Source of the DNA: MGOM01 sp035455265
Lineage (GTDB): Bacteria; Chloroflexota; Anaerolineae; Anaerolineales; E44-bin32
Direction: 5' to 3'
NCBI GenBank assembly: GCA_035455265.1
Contig: DATIFK010000003.1
Coordinates: 1 to 21,438 of the forward strand
Length of the DNA stretch: 21,438 bases
In this document: positions 9,556-16,769 of the stretch, piece by piece
How positions within the stretch are numbered: position 1 is the first letter of the stretch
Layout: each line of letters starts with the position of its first letter
Position numbers and translations under genes: made by a program
Notes under the pieces: generated by a model
What the model was told of the DNA's origin: nothing
The model's database searches: none
The model's input: the letters and a program-made list of their open reading frames with translations, nothing else

Positions 9556-9733
9556 GTCCTCCGATCCCCTCAGCGGCGGATACGTGGAATCAGGAATCGG
9601 CGACCTCCACGACGCATGGTGCTGCCAACGGATGGTTCGTGCTAGCCGGGGAGGTTGAAGCGTTCGAGCGAACGGTCCCCATCGACGCCAGCACGTGCCG
9701 ATTCTACTTCGCCTCTCCGCGCGCCCTCGCTCC

Positions 9734-9762
9734 TTGCCCGGCCGCTCCCTCCCTGCTATCAT
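9734..9762 (+). promoter_or_regulatory. Promoter of the ubiA-mvk-ipk operon, predicted leaderless start
   Basis: TTGCCC (9734-9739) and TATCAT (9757-9762) are separated by exactly 17 nt, a good sigma-70-like arrangement. The ATG lies only 7 nt after the -10, so transcription should begin at or within a nucleotide or two of the start codon. No Shine-Dalgarno sequence is present. Confidence 0.65.
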
Positions 9763-9769
9763 CCCCGCC

Positions 9770-10642
9770 ATGCTCGGAGCGTTGATCCGGTCCTTGCGGC
9801 CGCGGCAATGGCTGAAGAACGGATTCATCTTCGCCGCGCTCGTCTTCGACGGCCAACTGGCCCATCTGGGTCCCCTGTTCCGGACCGCCGCCGGGTTCGT
9901 CGTTTTCTGCCTCGCCTCCAGCGCGGTCTACCTCATCAACGACCTGGCGGACATCGAGGAAGACCGCATCCACCCGGTCAAGCGCATGCGGCCGCTCCCT
10001 TCCGGGGCGTTGTCCGTGCCCGTCGCCAGGGCGGCCGCGGCGATCTTGGTCCTCGTCACACTGGCTGCAAGCCTGGCCCTCTCCGGCGCGTTCACGGCAG
10101 TCGTCGTCTCCTATCTCGTCCTCAACCTGGTCTACTCGCTTCGCTTGAAGCATGTCCCGATCATCGATGTCTTCCTGGTCGCGGCCGGATTCGTGCTGCG
10201 CGTCGCCGCGGGTGAGACTCTGATCACGGTGGAGCGCTTCTCGCCCTGGCTGTACCTGTGCATGACGCTGCTGGCCCTGTTCCTGGCCCTGGGGAAGCGC
10301 CGCGCCGAGCTCAAGCTCCTCGCCGATTCCGCCGGCCAGCACCGGCGCGTGCTGGACGGATACACCATTCCTCTGCTCGATCAGCTCCTCGTCATCGTCT
10401 CCAGCTCGACGATCATGGCCTACTCGCTGTACACCTTCTCCGCCGAGAACCTGCCCGACAACAATCTGATGATGTTGACGATCCCGTTCGTCATCTACGG
10501 ACTGTTCCGCTACGTGTGGCTCTCCCAGGTGAAAGACGCCGGGGGAGCGCCGGAAGACCTCCTGATGTCGGATCGCCCCTTGCTCGCCACGGTCCTGTTG
10601 TGGGGAGTGGCCGCGGCCGCCGTCCTGTACCTGGGGACATGA
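9770..10642 (+). CDS. UbiA-family prenyltransferase, decaprenyl-phosphate phosphoribosyltransferase-like
   Basis: A 290-aa polytopic membrane protein with about eight to nine hydrophobic segments. It begins LIRSLRPRQWLKN, the usual opening of this subfamily. The first Asp-rich motif, NDLADIEED (57-65), is followed by RIHPVKRMRPLPSG, and the second conserved region is YSLRLKHVPIIDVF (122-135). These, with LLALFLALGKRRAEL, closely match decaprenyl-phosphate 5-phosphoribosyltransferase (DPPR synthase), which transfers phosphoribose from PRPP to a polyprenyl phosphate. Other UbiA enzymes transfer prenyl groups to aromatic or lipid acceptors, so the reaction here is inferred. The ATG at 9770 is chosen for family fit and promoter position. 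Its stop overlaps the mevalonate kinase start by 4 bp, linking a polyprenyl-consuming enzyme to precursor synthesis. Confidence 0.85.
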   Translation: MLGALIRSLRPRQWLKNGFIFAALVFDGQLAHLGPLFRTAAGFVVFCLASSAVYLINDLADIEEDRIHPVKRMRPLPSGALSVPVARAAAAILVLVTLAASLALSGAFTAVVVSYLVLNLVYSLRLKHVPIIDVFLVAAGFVLRVAAGETLITVERFSPWLYLCMTLLALFLALGKRRAELKLLADSAGQHRRVLDGYTIPLLDQLLVIVSSSTIMAYSLYTFSAENLPDNNLMMLTIPFVIYGLFRYVWLSQVKDAGGAPEDLLMSDRPLLATVLLWGVAAAAVLYLGT

Positions 10643-11577
10643 CGCGGGCCGCCGCGCCGGGAAAGATCATCCTCCTTGGCGAACACGCCGTCGTCTACGG
10701 CCGGCCCGCCATCGCCGTTCCCGTCCGCCAGGTTCAGGCCGTTGTGGACGTCGAGGAATTGCCAGACGGCCGTCGCGACGACGTCCTCATCGACTCGCCG
10801 ACCATGGGGCTGCGCGCATGGCTGAGCGAGATGGGGGCCGATGACCCTCTTTCCCAAATCACCCGAAGAACATTGGAGGCTGTCGAGGGTCTGGCCGGCC
10901 GGTCGATCTCGGTTCGGATTGACTCCACCATTCCCATCGCCTCTGGGCTCGGTTCGGGAGCGGCCGTGTCGGTGGCGGTGGCGCGCGGCCTCAGCCGACA
11001 CCTGGGCCGCCCGCTCGACGCGCAGGCGGTCTCGGAGCTCGCGTTCGAAGTAGAGAAGCTTCATCACGGTACCCCCTCGGGCATCGACAACACCGTCATC
11101 GCTTTCGACCGGCCGGTCTACTTCGTCCGCGGCTCAAAGCCGGAGACCCTCTCCGTCGGCGCCGCCGTCCATCTCGTCATTGCGGACACGGGACGCGCCG
11201 CCTCGACGGCCGTCGCAGTGGCTCACGTCCGTCGGCGCTGGGAAGCCGACCGGACCGGCGTGGAGCGGGTCTTCGACGACATCGCCCACCTGGTGCGCCG
11301 AGCCAGGTCCAGGCTCGAGGCCGGCGAACCGGAGGGGTTGGGACTGCTCATGAACGAGAATCAAACCCATCTCGAGTGGCTCGGTGTGTCCTCGCCGGAG
11401 TTGGATCGGCTCGTCCTGGCGTCTCGAGACTCGGGGGCCTACGGTGCCAAGCTCTCCGGCGGCGGCATGGGCGGACACATGATCGCCATCGTTCCCGAGG
11501 CTGCGGCGCCGGCAGTCGCCCAGGCGCTTCAAGCCGCCGGCGCAACCCATGTGATCACGACGCGGGTCGACCCATGA
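10639..11577 (+). CDS. mvk: Mevalonate kinase
   Basis: A 312-aa GHMP-family kinase that phosphorylates mevalonate to mevalonate 5-phosphate. All three family motifs are clear: APGKIILLGEHAVVYGRPAIAV (6-27); the ATP-binding PIASGLGSGAAVSVAVAR (99-116); and AYGAKLSGGGMGGHMIAI (267-284). EVEKLHHGTPSGIDN (137-151) holds the mevalonate-kinase hallmark with the likely catalytic Asp150. The length matches archaeal-type mevalonate kinases. The start overlaps the ubiA stop (ATGA) and the stop overlaps the next start in the same way, so the three genes are translationally coupled. Paired with an isopentenyl phosphate kinase, it fits an alternative mevalonate route as described in Roseiflexus; the needed phosphomevalonate decarboxylase is not in this window. 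Confidence 0.95.
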   Translation: MTRAAAPGKIILLGEHAVVYGRPAIAVPVRQVQAVVDVEELPDGRRDDVLIDSPTMGLRAWLSEMGADDPLSQITRRTLEAVEGLAGRSISVRIDSTIPIASGLGSGAAVSVAVARGLSRHLGRPLDAQAVSELAFEVEKLHHGTPSGIDNTVIAFDRPVYFVRGSKPETLSVGAAVHLVIADTGRAASTAVAVAHVRRRWEADRTGVERVFDDIAHLVRRARSRLEAGEPEGLGLLMNENQTHLEWLGVSSPELDRLVLASRDSGAYGAKLSGGGMGGHMIAIVPEAAAPAVAQALQAAGATHVITTRVDP

Positions 11578-12374
11578 TCTTTCTCAAGCTCGGAGGTTCC
11601 CTCATCACCTTCAAGGATCGCGCGAACACGGCGCGAGGCGATGTTCTCGATCGCCTGGCGGCCGAGATCGCCGACGCCCGCCGGGCCGACCCACTCCTCG
11701 AGATCCTCGTGGGGCACGGCTCGGGGTCCTTCGGGCACAGCGCGGCCTCGCGGCACCGGACTCACCTTGGGGGCGAAGATTGGGTCGGCCTGGCCGAGGT
11801 GTGGCGGTCGGCCAATCTCCTGAACCGTCTCGTCATCGACGCGCTGATCGGCGCCGGCCTGCCCGCACTCTCGTTCCCGCCTTCGGCCTCCGCGCGAGTC
11901 CGAGATGGCGACATCGTCGAACTGGCTGTGGAGCCCATCCGCCGGGCGATCGAAGTCCGCCTGCTGCCCGTAGTGCAAGGGGATGTCGCCTTCGACGAGC
12001 ATTCGGGGACGACGATTCTCTCAACCGAGCGCGTCTTCTCCTACATGGCGCCGCGGCTGCAGCCGCAACGCGTCCTGCTGGCCGGCATCGACCGGGGCGT
12101 GTACCTCGATTTCCCCCGCAACACGAAGGTCGCGGAAGAGATTCGGCCCACGGACCTGGCGCGCCTCGCGATCGGAGGCTCGTCGGCCACAGATGTCACC
12201 GGAGGGATGGCCGACAAGGTCCGTCACGGGCTGGCCCTGGCGCGATCGCTGCCGGGGCTCGAGGTCCGCGTCTTCTCGGCCGAGGAACCGGGTGCGCTGC
12301 GCGAGGCGCTGTTGGGCGGGACGCCGGGAACCCTGCTCGCCGACGACGCCGCGCCGTCCGCCGAACACCGGTAG
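11574..12374 (+). CDS. ipk: Isopentenyl phosphate kinase
   Basis: A 266-aa amino-acid-kinase-fold enzyme that phosphorylates isopentenyl monophosphate to isopentenyl diphosphate. It starts MIFLKLGGSLITFKD with the conserved Lys5, GGS (7-9) and Lys14. The motif GHGSGSFGH (47-55) contains His55, the position that separates isopentenyl phosphate kinases from other family members. VTGGMADKV (208-216) is the typical C-terminal nucleotide-site motif. The segment that in archaeal enzymes commonly reads SGDD is TTILSTE here (146-152), which may be a bacterial subfamily trait. The start overlaps the mevalonate kinase stop by 4 bp. Together they imply that phosphorylation follows decarboxylation in this organism's isoprenoid pathway. 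Confidence 0.92.
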   Translation: MIFLKLGGSLITFKDRANTARGDVLDRLAAEIADARRADPLLEILVGHGSGSFGHSAASRHRTHLGGEDWVGLAEVWRSANLLNRLVIDALIGAGLPALSFPPSASARVRDGDIVELAVEPIRRAIEVRLLPVVQGDVAFDEHSGTTILSTERVFSYMAPRLQPQRVLLAGIDRGVYLDFPRNTKVAEEIRPTDLARLAIGGSSATDVTGGMADKVRHGLALARSLPGLEVRVFSAEEPGALREALLGGTPGTLLADDAAPSAEHR

Positions 12375-12406
12375 GGAAGCACTCGCCTGAAGGGGACGGA
12401 TGGCAC

Positions 12407-12435
12407 TTGCCGCCCCCTGGCCCCCCTTCTAGACT
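12407..12435 (+). promoter_or_regulatory. Candidate sigma-70-like promoter of the panB-like cluster
   Basis: TTGCCG (12407-12412) and TAGACT (12430-12435), each 4 of 6 to consensus, are spaced by exactly 17 nt. This leaves a leader of about 70 nt before panB, which ends in a GGAGG ribosome binding site. No riboswitch-like structure is evident in the leader. Confidence 0.5.
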
Positions 12436-12513
12436 TCGGACAAGACTTGCATAGCCGGCGAAACGCGTCGCCCGGGCGCGTTTGCCGCGCCCACGCGTCG
12501 ACGGAGGCCGCCG

Positions 12514-13380
12514 ATGGCGGACCGCAAGAAGGTCACCCTGCCCTCCCTCTTCCAGAAGATGGCGTCCAACGAGCCCATCACGATGCTGACCTGCTACGAC
12601 TTCCCGACGGCCCACTTCCAAGAAGAGGCCGGGATCGACATGATCCTGGTCGGGGACAGCCTGGGCATGACCATGCTCGGCTACGAGAGTACGCTGCCGG
12701 TCACGATGGAGGACATGATTCGACACGCGCAGGCGGTGCGGCGCGGCGCCCCGACAGCCTGGCTGATCGGCGACATGCCCTACATGTCCTACCAGCCGTC
12801 GGTCGAAGGCGCCATCCGCAATGCCGGGCGCTTCATGGCCGAGGCCGGCTGCGACGCCATCAAGCTCGAAGGCGGGATCGAGATGGCCGATCGAATCGCC
12901 GGGATCGTTGCCGCCGGCATCCCCGCCATGGGCCATCTCGGCCTGACCCCGCAAAGCGTCAGCGCGCTCGGCGGTTTCCGCGTCCAGGGCAAGGGCGCCC
13001 GTCAGGCGAAGAAGATCATCGACGACGCCAAGGCCCTCGAGCAAGCCGGGGCCTTCGCCGTCTTGCTCGAAATGGTCCCGGATCGCGTGTGCCAGCTGAT
13101 CACCGAGAGAGCGGAGGATTGCATCATCATCAGCCTGGGCTCCGGCCCGCAAGCCCATGGCCAGCTCCTCATTTACCACGATATGTTCGGCCTGTTCCCG
13201 CGCTTCAAACCGCGCATGGCCAAGGTCTTCGGCGAAGCGGGGCAGGTCATCCTCGACGGACTCAAGCAGTACGCCGCTGAAGTCAGGCAGCGGCAGTTCC
13301 CCCAACCCGACAACTGGTTCGGCATGCCGGACGACGAGTACCAGGACCTGCTCGGCCTGCTCGGGCCGGCGCAGAGGTGA
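12514..13380 (+). CDS. panB: PanB-like ketopantoate hydroxymethyltransferase
   Basis: A 288-aa TIM-barrel enzyme of the 3-methyl-2-oxobutanoate hydroxymethyltransferase family, which uses methylenetetrahydrofolate to convert alpha-ketoisovalerate to ketopantoate for pantothenate and CoA synthesis. Metal and catalytic residues known from E. coli PanB are conserved: ILVGDSLGM (Asp48), IGDMPYMSY (Asp87), IKLEGG (Lys117, Glu119), MGHLGLTPQS (His141) and LLEMVP (Glu186). The loop usually reading IGIGAG-x3-DGQ is ISLGSGPQAHGQ (206-217), and the C-terminus is extended beyond the usual FP ending. These changes leave room for a related keto acid as substrate. A GGAGG site lies about 9 nt before the ATG. 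The stop codon is embedded in the ribosome binding site of the next gene. No panC or panD is nearby. Confidence 0.88.
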   Translation: MADRKKVTLPSLFQKMASNEPITMLTCYDFPTAHFQEEAGIDMILVGDSLGMTMLGYESTLPVTMEDMIRHAQAVRRGAPTAWLIGDMPYMSYQPSVEGAIRNAGRFMAEAGCDAIKLEGGIEMADRIAGIVAAGIPAMGHLGLTPQSVSALGGFRVQGKGARQAKKIIDDAKALEQAGAFAVLLEMVPDRVCQLITERAEDCIIISLGSGPQAHGQLLIYHDMFGLFPRFKPRMAKVFGEAGQVILDGLKQYAAEVRQRQFPQPDNWFGMPDDEYQDLLGLLGPAQR

Positions 13381-13383
13381 TCC

Positions 13384-14649
13384 ATGGCCGAAGATCTGCG
13401 TTCCCGCCTGCGCATTCCACCCGATCGAATCGATGATCTGAATCACATCCTGACGGCCGCCGACCAGAGGGTCGTCCAGGACTTCCTCGACGTCGTGGCG
13501 CGTTACGGCACTCCGGAAGAGATCAACCGTAAGGCGGCGGAGGCCACCCGTCTTCCCGTCTTGCTGAAACGGGTGGCTGCCACCCACCCCGAATATGCGC
13601 GTGAGCTCGATTGGCTTGCCGAGCAGCGCGACCGCGGGTCATTCATCAGCGTGGCCGACTACCGCAAGAAGGTCCTCGGCGACCGGGCCCAGTCGATGCA
13701 GTTCCTCGATGAGTTCGCCGTCACGCTGGAGGTCAGCGCCGCTCAGTACTTCTCGTGGATTCTCCTCGCCGCCCGGCGCGCTCTCGACGAGCATAGCCTG
13801 ATGCCGGGGCGCTTCATCCGTGTGCGCAAGATGAAGGAGCAGGAAGCCGACGGCGACCTGCCGGCTTTCGCCGCGGCGATGCAGATCATCGGCGCCTCGT
13901 TCGTCGAGACGCTCGACACCAAGGGGACCGACGGCTCGAACGTCCACCTGGGCGGGCCCGAAACGATCACCGGCTACTTCGGCGGCGTGGGTCAGCCCAA
14001 CGAACACGCCCTGCAGTGGCTGGACGAGTACCTCTACTACTACACGACCTACGGCGTCCGCCAGGTATTGAACGTCAACTCGGGCACGATCCTGCTCGGC
14101 TACCTGCTCCATCGGCTCGGCGTCGACATCGAGTTCAAGATCTCCGTTTTCGTCGGCAACGACAACCCCTACGCCGCCCTGTGGACTCTGATCGGCGCCA
14201 AGCTCTTCGCTCGCAACGACGGAACGTCGCCGCTGGTCGGTTTCAACTGGAGCAACTCCGTCGACAACAAGACGATGGAGATCACGGCACAGTTTCGCAA
14301 GGCACTCGGCTTCGAGGACGTTGTGCGTTTCGAACACCACATCACCGAAACATGGAAGAGTATCGTCCGGCAGCCGTACAACCGGCGCAGCGAACTGGTC
14401 GCCCTGGCCGATCATGTCGCCAACATCAGCGCCAAACACGAGGGCGGCGAACCGGAGCTCGAGCCGACGCGCCAACACCCATCGGACATCCTCGACTACT
14501 TCCGCGAACGCAGGGAGATCCTGGACAGCGGCGAATGGGATGCCCTGACGCAGAACTTCCTCGACAAGGTCGCTTCGACCAATGCGACGGCGCGCGCCCT
14601 GACCGAGCACGGATTGTCGTTCGTCGCCGCCGGCCTGCTCCACCGATGA
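13384..14649 (+). CDS. Conserved-looking protein of unknown function (421 aa), panB-linked
   Basis: I do not recognise the family. The protein is soluble, with no signal peptide or membrane segment. The first 140 residues look helical and charged. The middle is rich in features typical of an enzyme core: ETLDTKGTDGSNVHLGG (175-191), NVNSGTILLGYLL (230-242), ISVFVGNDNPYAA (253-265) and a segment from GFNWSNSVDN (286-295) to EHHITETW (317-324), with clustered Asp, Asn and His. This could be a TIM-barrel or similar alpha/beta fold, but I cannot prove it. The ATG is 3 nt after the panB stop, and the GAGGTGA ribosome binding site overlaps that stop, so it is co-translated with panB. The next gene follows 25 bp later. 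It may act in the same keto-acid/amino-acid pathway. Confidence 0.9.
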   Translation: MAEDLRSRLRIPPDRIDDLNHILTAADQRVVQDFLDVVARYGTPEEINRKAAEATRLPVLLKRVAATHPEYARELDWLAEQRDRGSFISVADYRKKVLGDRAQSMQFLDEFAVTLEVSAAQYFSWILLAARRALDEHSLMPGRFIRVRKMKEQEADGDLPAFAAAMQIIGASFVETLDTKGTDGSNVHLGGPETITGYFGGVGQPNEHALQWLDEYLYYYTTYGVRQVLNVNSGTILLGYLLHRLGVDIEFKISVFVGNDNPYAALWTLIGAKLFARNDGTSPLVGFNWSNSVDNKTMEITAQFRKALGFEDVVRFEHHITETWKSIVRQPYNRRSELVALADHVANISAKHEGGEPELEPTRQHPSDILDYFRERREILDSGEWDALTQNFLDKVASTNATARALTEHGLSFVAAGLLHR

Positions 14650-14674
14650 CGCCCGCCTCGAGGCGGAGGCGCGT

Positions 14675-16543
14675 ATGATCCCGCAGGCGATGGAGGCGTT
14701 CCTGCGCGAACGCCTCCCCGAGCGCACCTGGCAGACGCGCCTGACCCACGACAACGGCCGCGCCTACCTCGAGTTCAGCCCGTTGGACGTCGAGCAGCTG
14801 GGGCGCCTGGGGATCGGAGTCGATTCGCTCGGGCCGCAGCTGGTCGTGTGTCTGTGGGACGAGAAGGCCGCGATCGAGATTGGCGGCTACCTCGTCGTCG
14901 ACAACCTGGCCATGGGCCGGCCGTCGATGGGCGGGATCCGCATGCTGCCGACGATCACGCCGGCGGTCGTCCACAACCTGGCACGCGGCATGACCCTCAA
15001 GAACGCCGCCGCACAGCTGCCCTTCGGCGGCGGCAAGGCCGGAATTGTCGCCGGCCGCGATCTCGATGCGGACGCCCACACCGAGGTCGTGCGTGGATTC
15101 GCCCGTCTTCTGCGCAAGTACCGCGAGATCTACATCCCCGGACCGGACGTCGGGACGAACGATGCCGACATGAAGACGGTCGCCATCGAGAACGGCCTCG
15201 ACAGCGCGGTTTCGAAGCCGTCGGATATGGGCGGCAACCGCATCGATCAGCTGGGCGCGGCCGGCGGCGGGACGATCATCGCCCTGGAGGCTTTGCTGGA
15301 GGAAATGCCACGGCTGCGGCAGCTGCCGATGTTCTCGGCGCTTGAGATCCCCCCGGCGTCGGACGTGGCCGTGCTCATCGAGGGCTTCGGCGCCGTTGGC
15401 GCCCACGCCGCCCGTACGCTGCGGCAGCGCTGGCCGCAGGCGCGCGTGGTGGGCATCAGCGACGAGCAGGGATATCTGTTCGACCCTGCCGGCCTGCCGG
15501 TCGACGAGTTGTTCGGGCTTTGGCGGCAGCACGGGCTGGTCACGCGCCGCTTTGGCCAGAAGCTGCTGGAAGGACCGTCGGCCTCCCTCAAGGTCAGCAC
15601 GGCCCCGGACGACCTGCTCCGCGAGTCGGCCTTCTGCCTGATCCCGGCGGCCCCGGTCGCCAATTACCTCGACACCGATGCCGCCAGCGGCCCGGCCATG
15701 ACCGTCGATCGGATGGGCCGCTGGTCGGTCATCGTGGAAGGGGCCAACACGTACTCCCCCGACCCGGCCCGACGCCGATCGCGAGCGCGCATGGAGCGCG
15801 CCGTCTACCGGGAACGCGGCATCCTGATCGCCACGGACTATCTGGTCAACTCGGGCGGCGTCATCTTTGCCGCTCAGGAACGGATCCTCAAGACGCCGCC
15901 AGACCTCCGCATCCCGGAGGCCATGCTCGGCGATCGCCAGCGCGTCCAGGAATGGCTCGACGAACACCGCGGCGCCTTCGAGGCATTGGCGGAGCGGCGC
16001 CGCCTCGCCGATGAGGCGGCCCGCGACGCCGTAATCCGCCGCAACATGCACGAGCTCGTCGAAGCCCTGGCGGCCGATGACGATTTGCTGCCCTGCCAGG
16101 CGGCCGAACGCATCAGCGTCCGGCGAATGGCGTCGCGCGAGAGCGACCGCACGGCCGCCGATGTGCTCGAGCCGATGCCCTTGATCGCCGCCTCCTCGAC
16201 CATCGAAGCCGCCGCCCGGCACTTGGTCGAATGTGGATGCCCGATCCTGGCCGTCGTCGACGATCGACAGTCGCTGGTCGGGGTGGTGACAGAGTGGGAC
16301 TTCATGCGCGCCACGGCCGACAAGATCCCCTCCACGACGCCCCTCGAAACGATCATGACCCGCAAGGTCATTTCTGCGGAGCCGAGCGACACTCTGCTGG
16401 AAGTCTTGCGCAAGCTGGAGCTGAATCAGATTTCGGCAATGCCCGTCGTCGAAGGGGGCCAGGTCAACGGGATGGTCAGCTCCGACCTGTTGGCGCGGGG
16501 CTCGCTGGTGAGAATGCTGCAGAGTCAGCGAAGCGAGCAGTAA
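14675..16543 (+). CDS. Glu/Leu/Phe/Val dehydrogenase fused to a C-terminal CBS-domain pair
   Basis: A 622-aa two-part protein. Residues about 60-410 form an amino-acid dehydrogenase: MGGIRMLP, MTLKNAAAQLPFGGGKAG (106-123) with the catalytic Lys121, GPDVGTND (156-163) with Asp158, the NAD(P) motif EGFGAVG (236-242), and VEGAN plus LVNSGGVIFA (390-399). Such enzymes reversibly deaminate Glu, Leu, Val or Phe to the keto acid. A helical linker (415-480) leads into two CBS repeats (about 490-550 and 553-615; TAADVLEPMPLIAA and PLETIMTRKVISAEP). CBS pairs usually bind adenine nucleotides, so allosteric control by energy state is likely. Substrate choice is unclear. GGAGG stands before the ATG, and 25 bp separate it from the unknown gene. 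Ordinary family members are about 410-450 aa without CBS. Confidence 0.93.
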   Translation: MIPQAMEAFLRERLPERTWQTRLTHDNGRAYLEFSPLDVEQLGRLGIGVDSLGPQLVVCLWDEKAAIEIGGYLVVDNLAMGRPSMGGIRMLPTITPAVVHNLARGMTLKNAAAQLPFGGGKAGIVAGRDLDADAHTEVVRGFARLLRKYREIYIPGPDVGTNDADMKTVAIENGLDSAVSKPSDMGGNRIDQLGAAGGGTIIALEALLEEMPRLRQLPMFSALEIPPASDVAVLIEGFGAVGAHAARTLRQRWPQARVVGISDEQGYLFDPAGLPVDELFGLWRQHGLVTRRFGQKLLEGPSASLKVSTAPDDLLRESAFCLIPAAPVANYLDTDAASGPAMTVDRMGRWSVIVEGANTYSPDPARRRSRARMERAVYRERGILIATDYLVNSGGVIFAAQERILKTPPDLRIPEAMLGDRQRVQEWLDEHRGAFEALAERRRLADEAARDAVIRRNMHELVEALAADDDLLPCQAAERISVRRMASRESDRTAADVLEPMPLIAASSTIEAAARHLVECGCPILAVVDDRQSLVGVVTEWDFMRATADKIPSTTPLETIMTRKVISAEPSDTLLEVLRKLELNQISAMPVVEGGQVNGMVSSDLLARGSLVRMLQSQRSEQ

Positions 16544-16647
16544 CGCGGGGCCAGGGGCAGGGGCCAGTGGACCTGCTCGCAGCCAACGGTATGTGTCGGC
16601 CGCCGTGGACGTCGCATCCTCGCCGTCAAGGGTACCGAGCGACATCA

Positions 16648-16724
16648 ACGGATGGCTGACTGCCGAGCGCTGATGGCTGGCAACGGATAGCGGATAGCGA
16701 ATAGCGCATGGCTGATGGCTGTTC
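16648..16724 (+). repeat. Heptanucleotide tandem array 3 (11 units)
   Basis: Eleven 7-nt units with consensus roughly GCKGATR (units such as GCTGATG twice, GCGGATA, GCGAATA, GCGCATG, ACGGATA). The period stays at 7 across 77 nt. It lies in the 226-bp gap between the dehydrogenase and ALDH genes, just before the presumed ALDH promoter. The rest of that gap (16544-16647) is G-rich at its left end and holds nothing I recognise. Confidence 0.85.
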
Positions 16725-16735
16725 GTTCCGCGTGC

Positions 16736-16741
16736 TAGACT
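16736..16741 (+). promoter_or_regulatory. Weak candidate -10 element of the ALDH7 gene
   Basis: TAGACT, the same hexamer as in the panB promoter, lies 28 nt before the ALDH start. The -35 region would fall inside heptamer array 3 (CTGATG at 18-nt spacing), so the match is weak. Confidence 0.3.
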
Positions 16742-16769
16742 CCTCACCCCGATTGACCTAGGTGCGTGT

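Noticed and set aside
10258..10638. Extended mevalonate kinase start inside ubiA
   Set aside because: The GHMP motif 1 begins at residue 6 from the ATG at 10639, which overlaps the ubiA stop in the typical ATGA manner.
12436..12513. Riboswitch in the panB leader
   Set aside because: About 70 nt with no recognisable conserved core or strong stem; too little to support.
16648..16724. Possible CRISPR array
   Set aside because: Units are 7 nt, contiguous and without unique spacers; no cas genes nearby.
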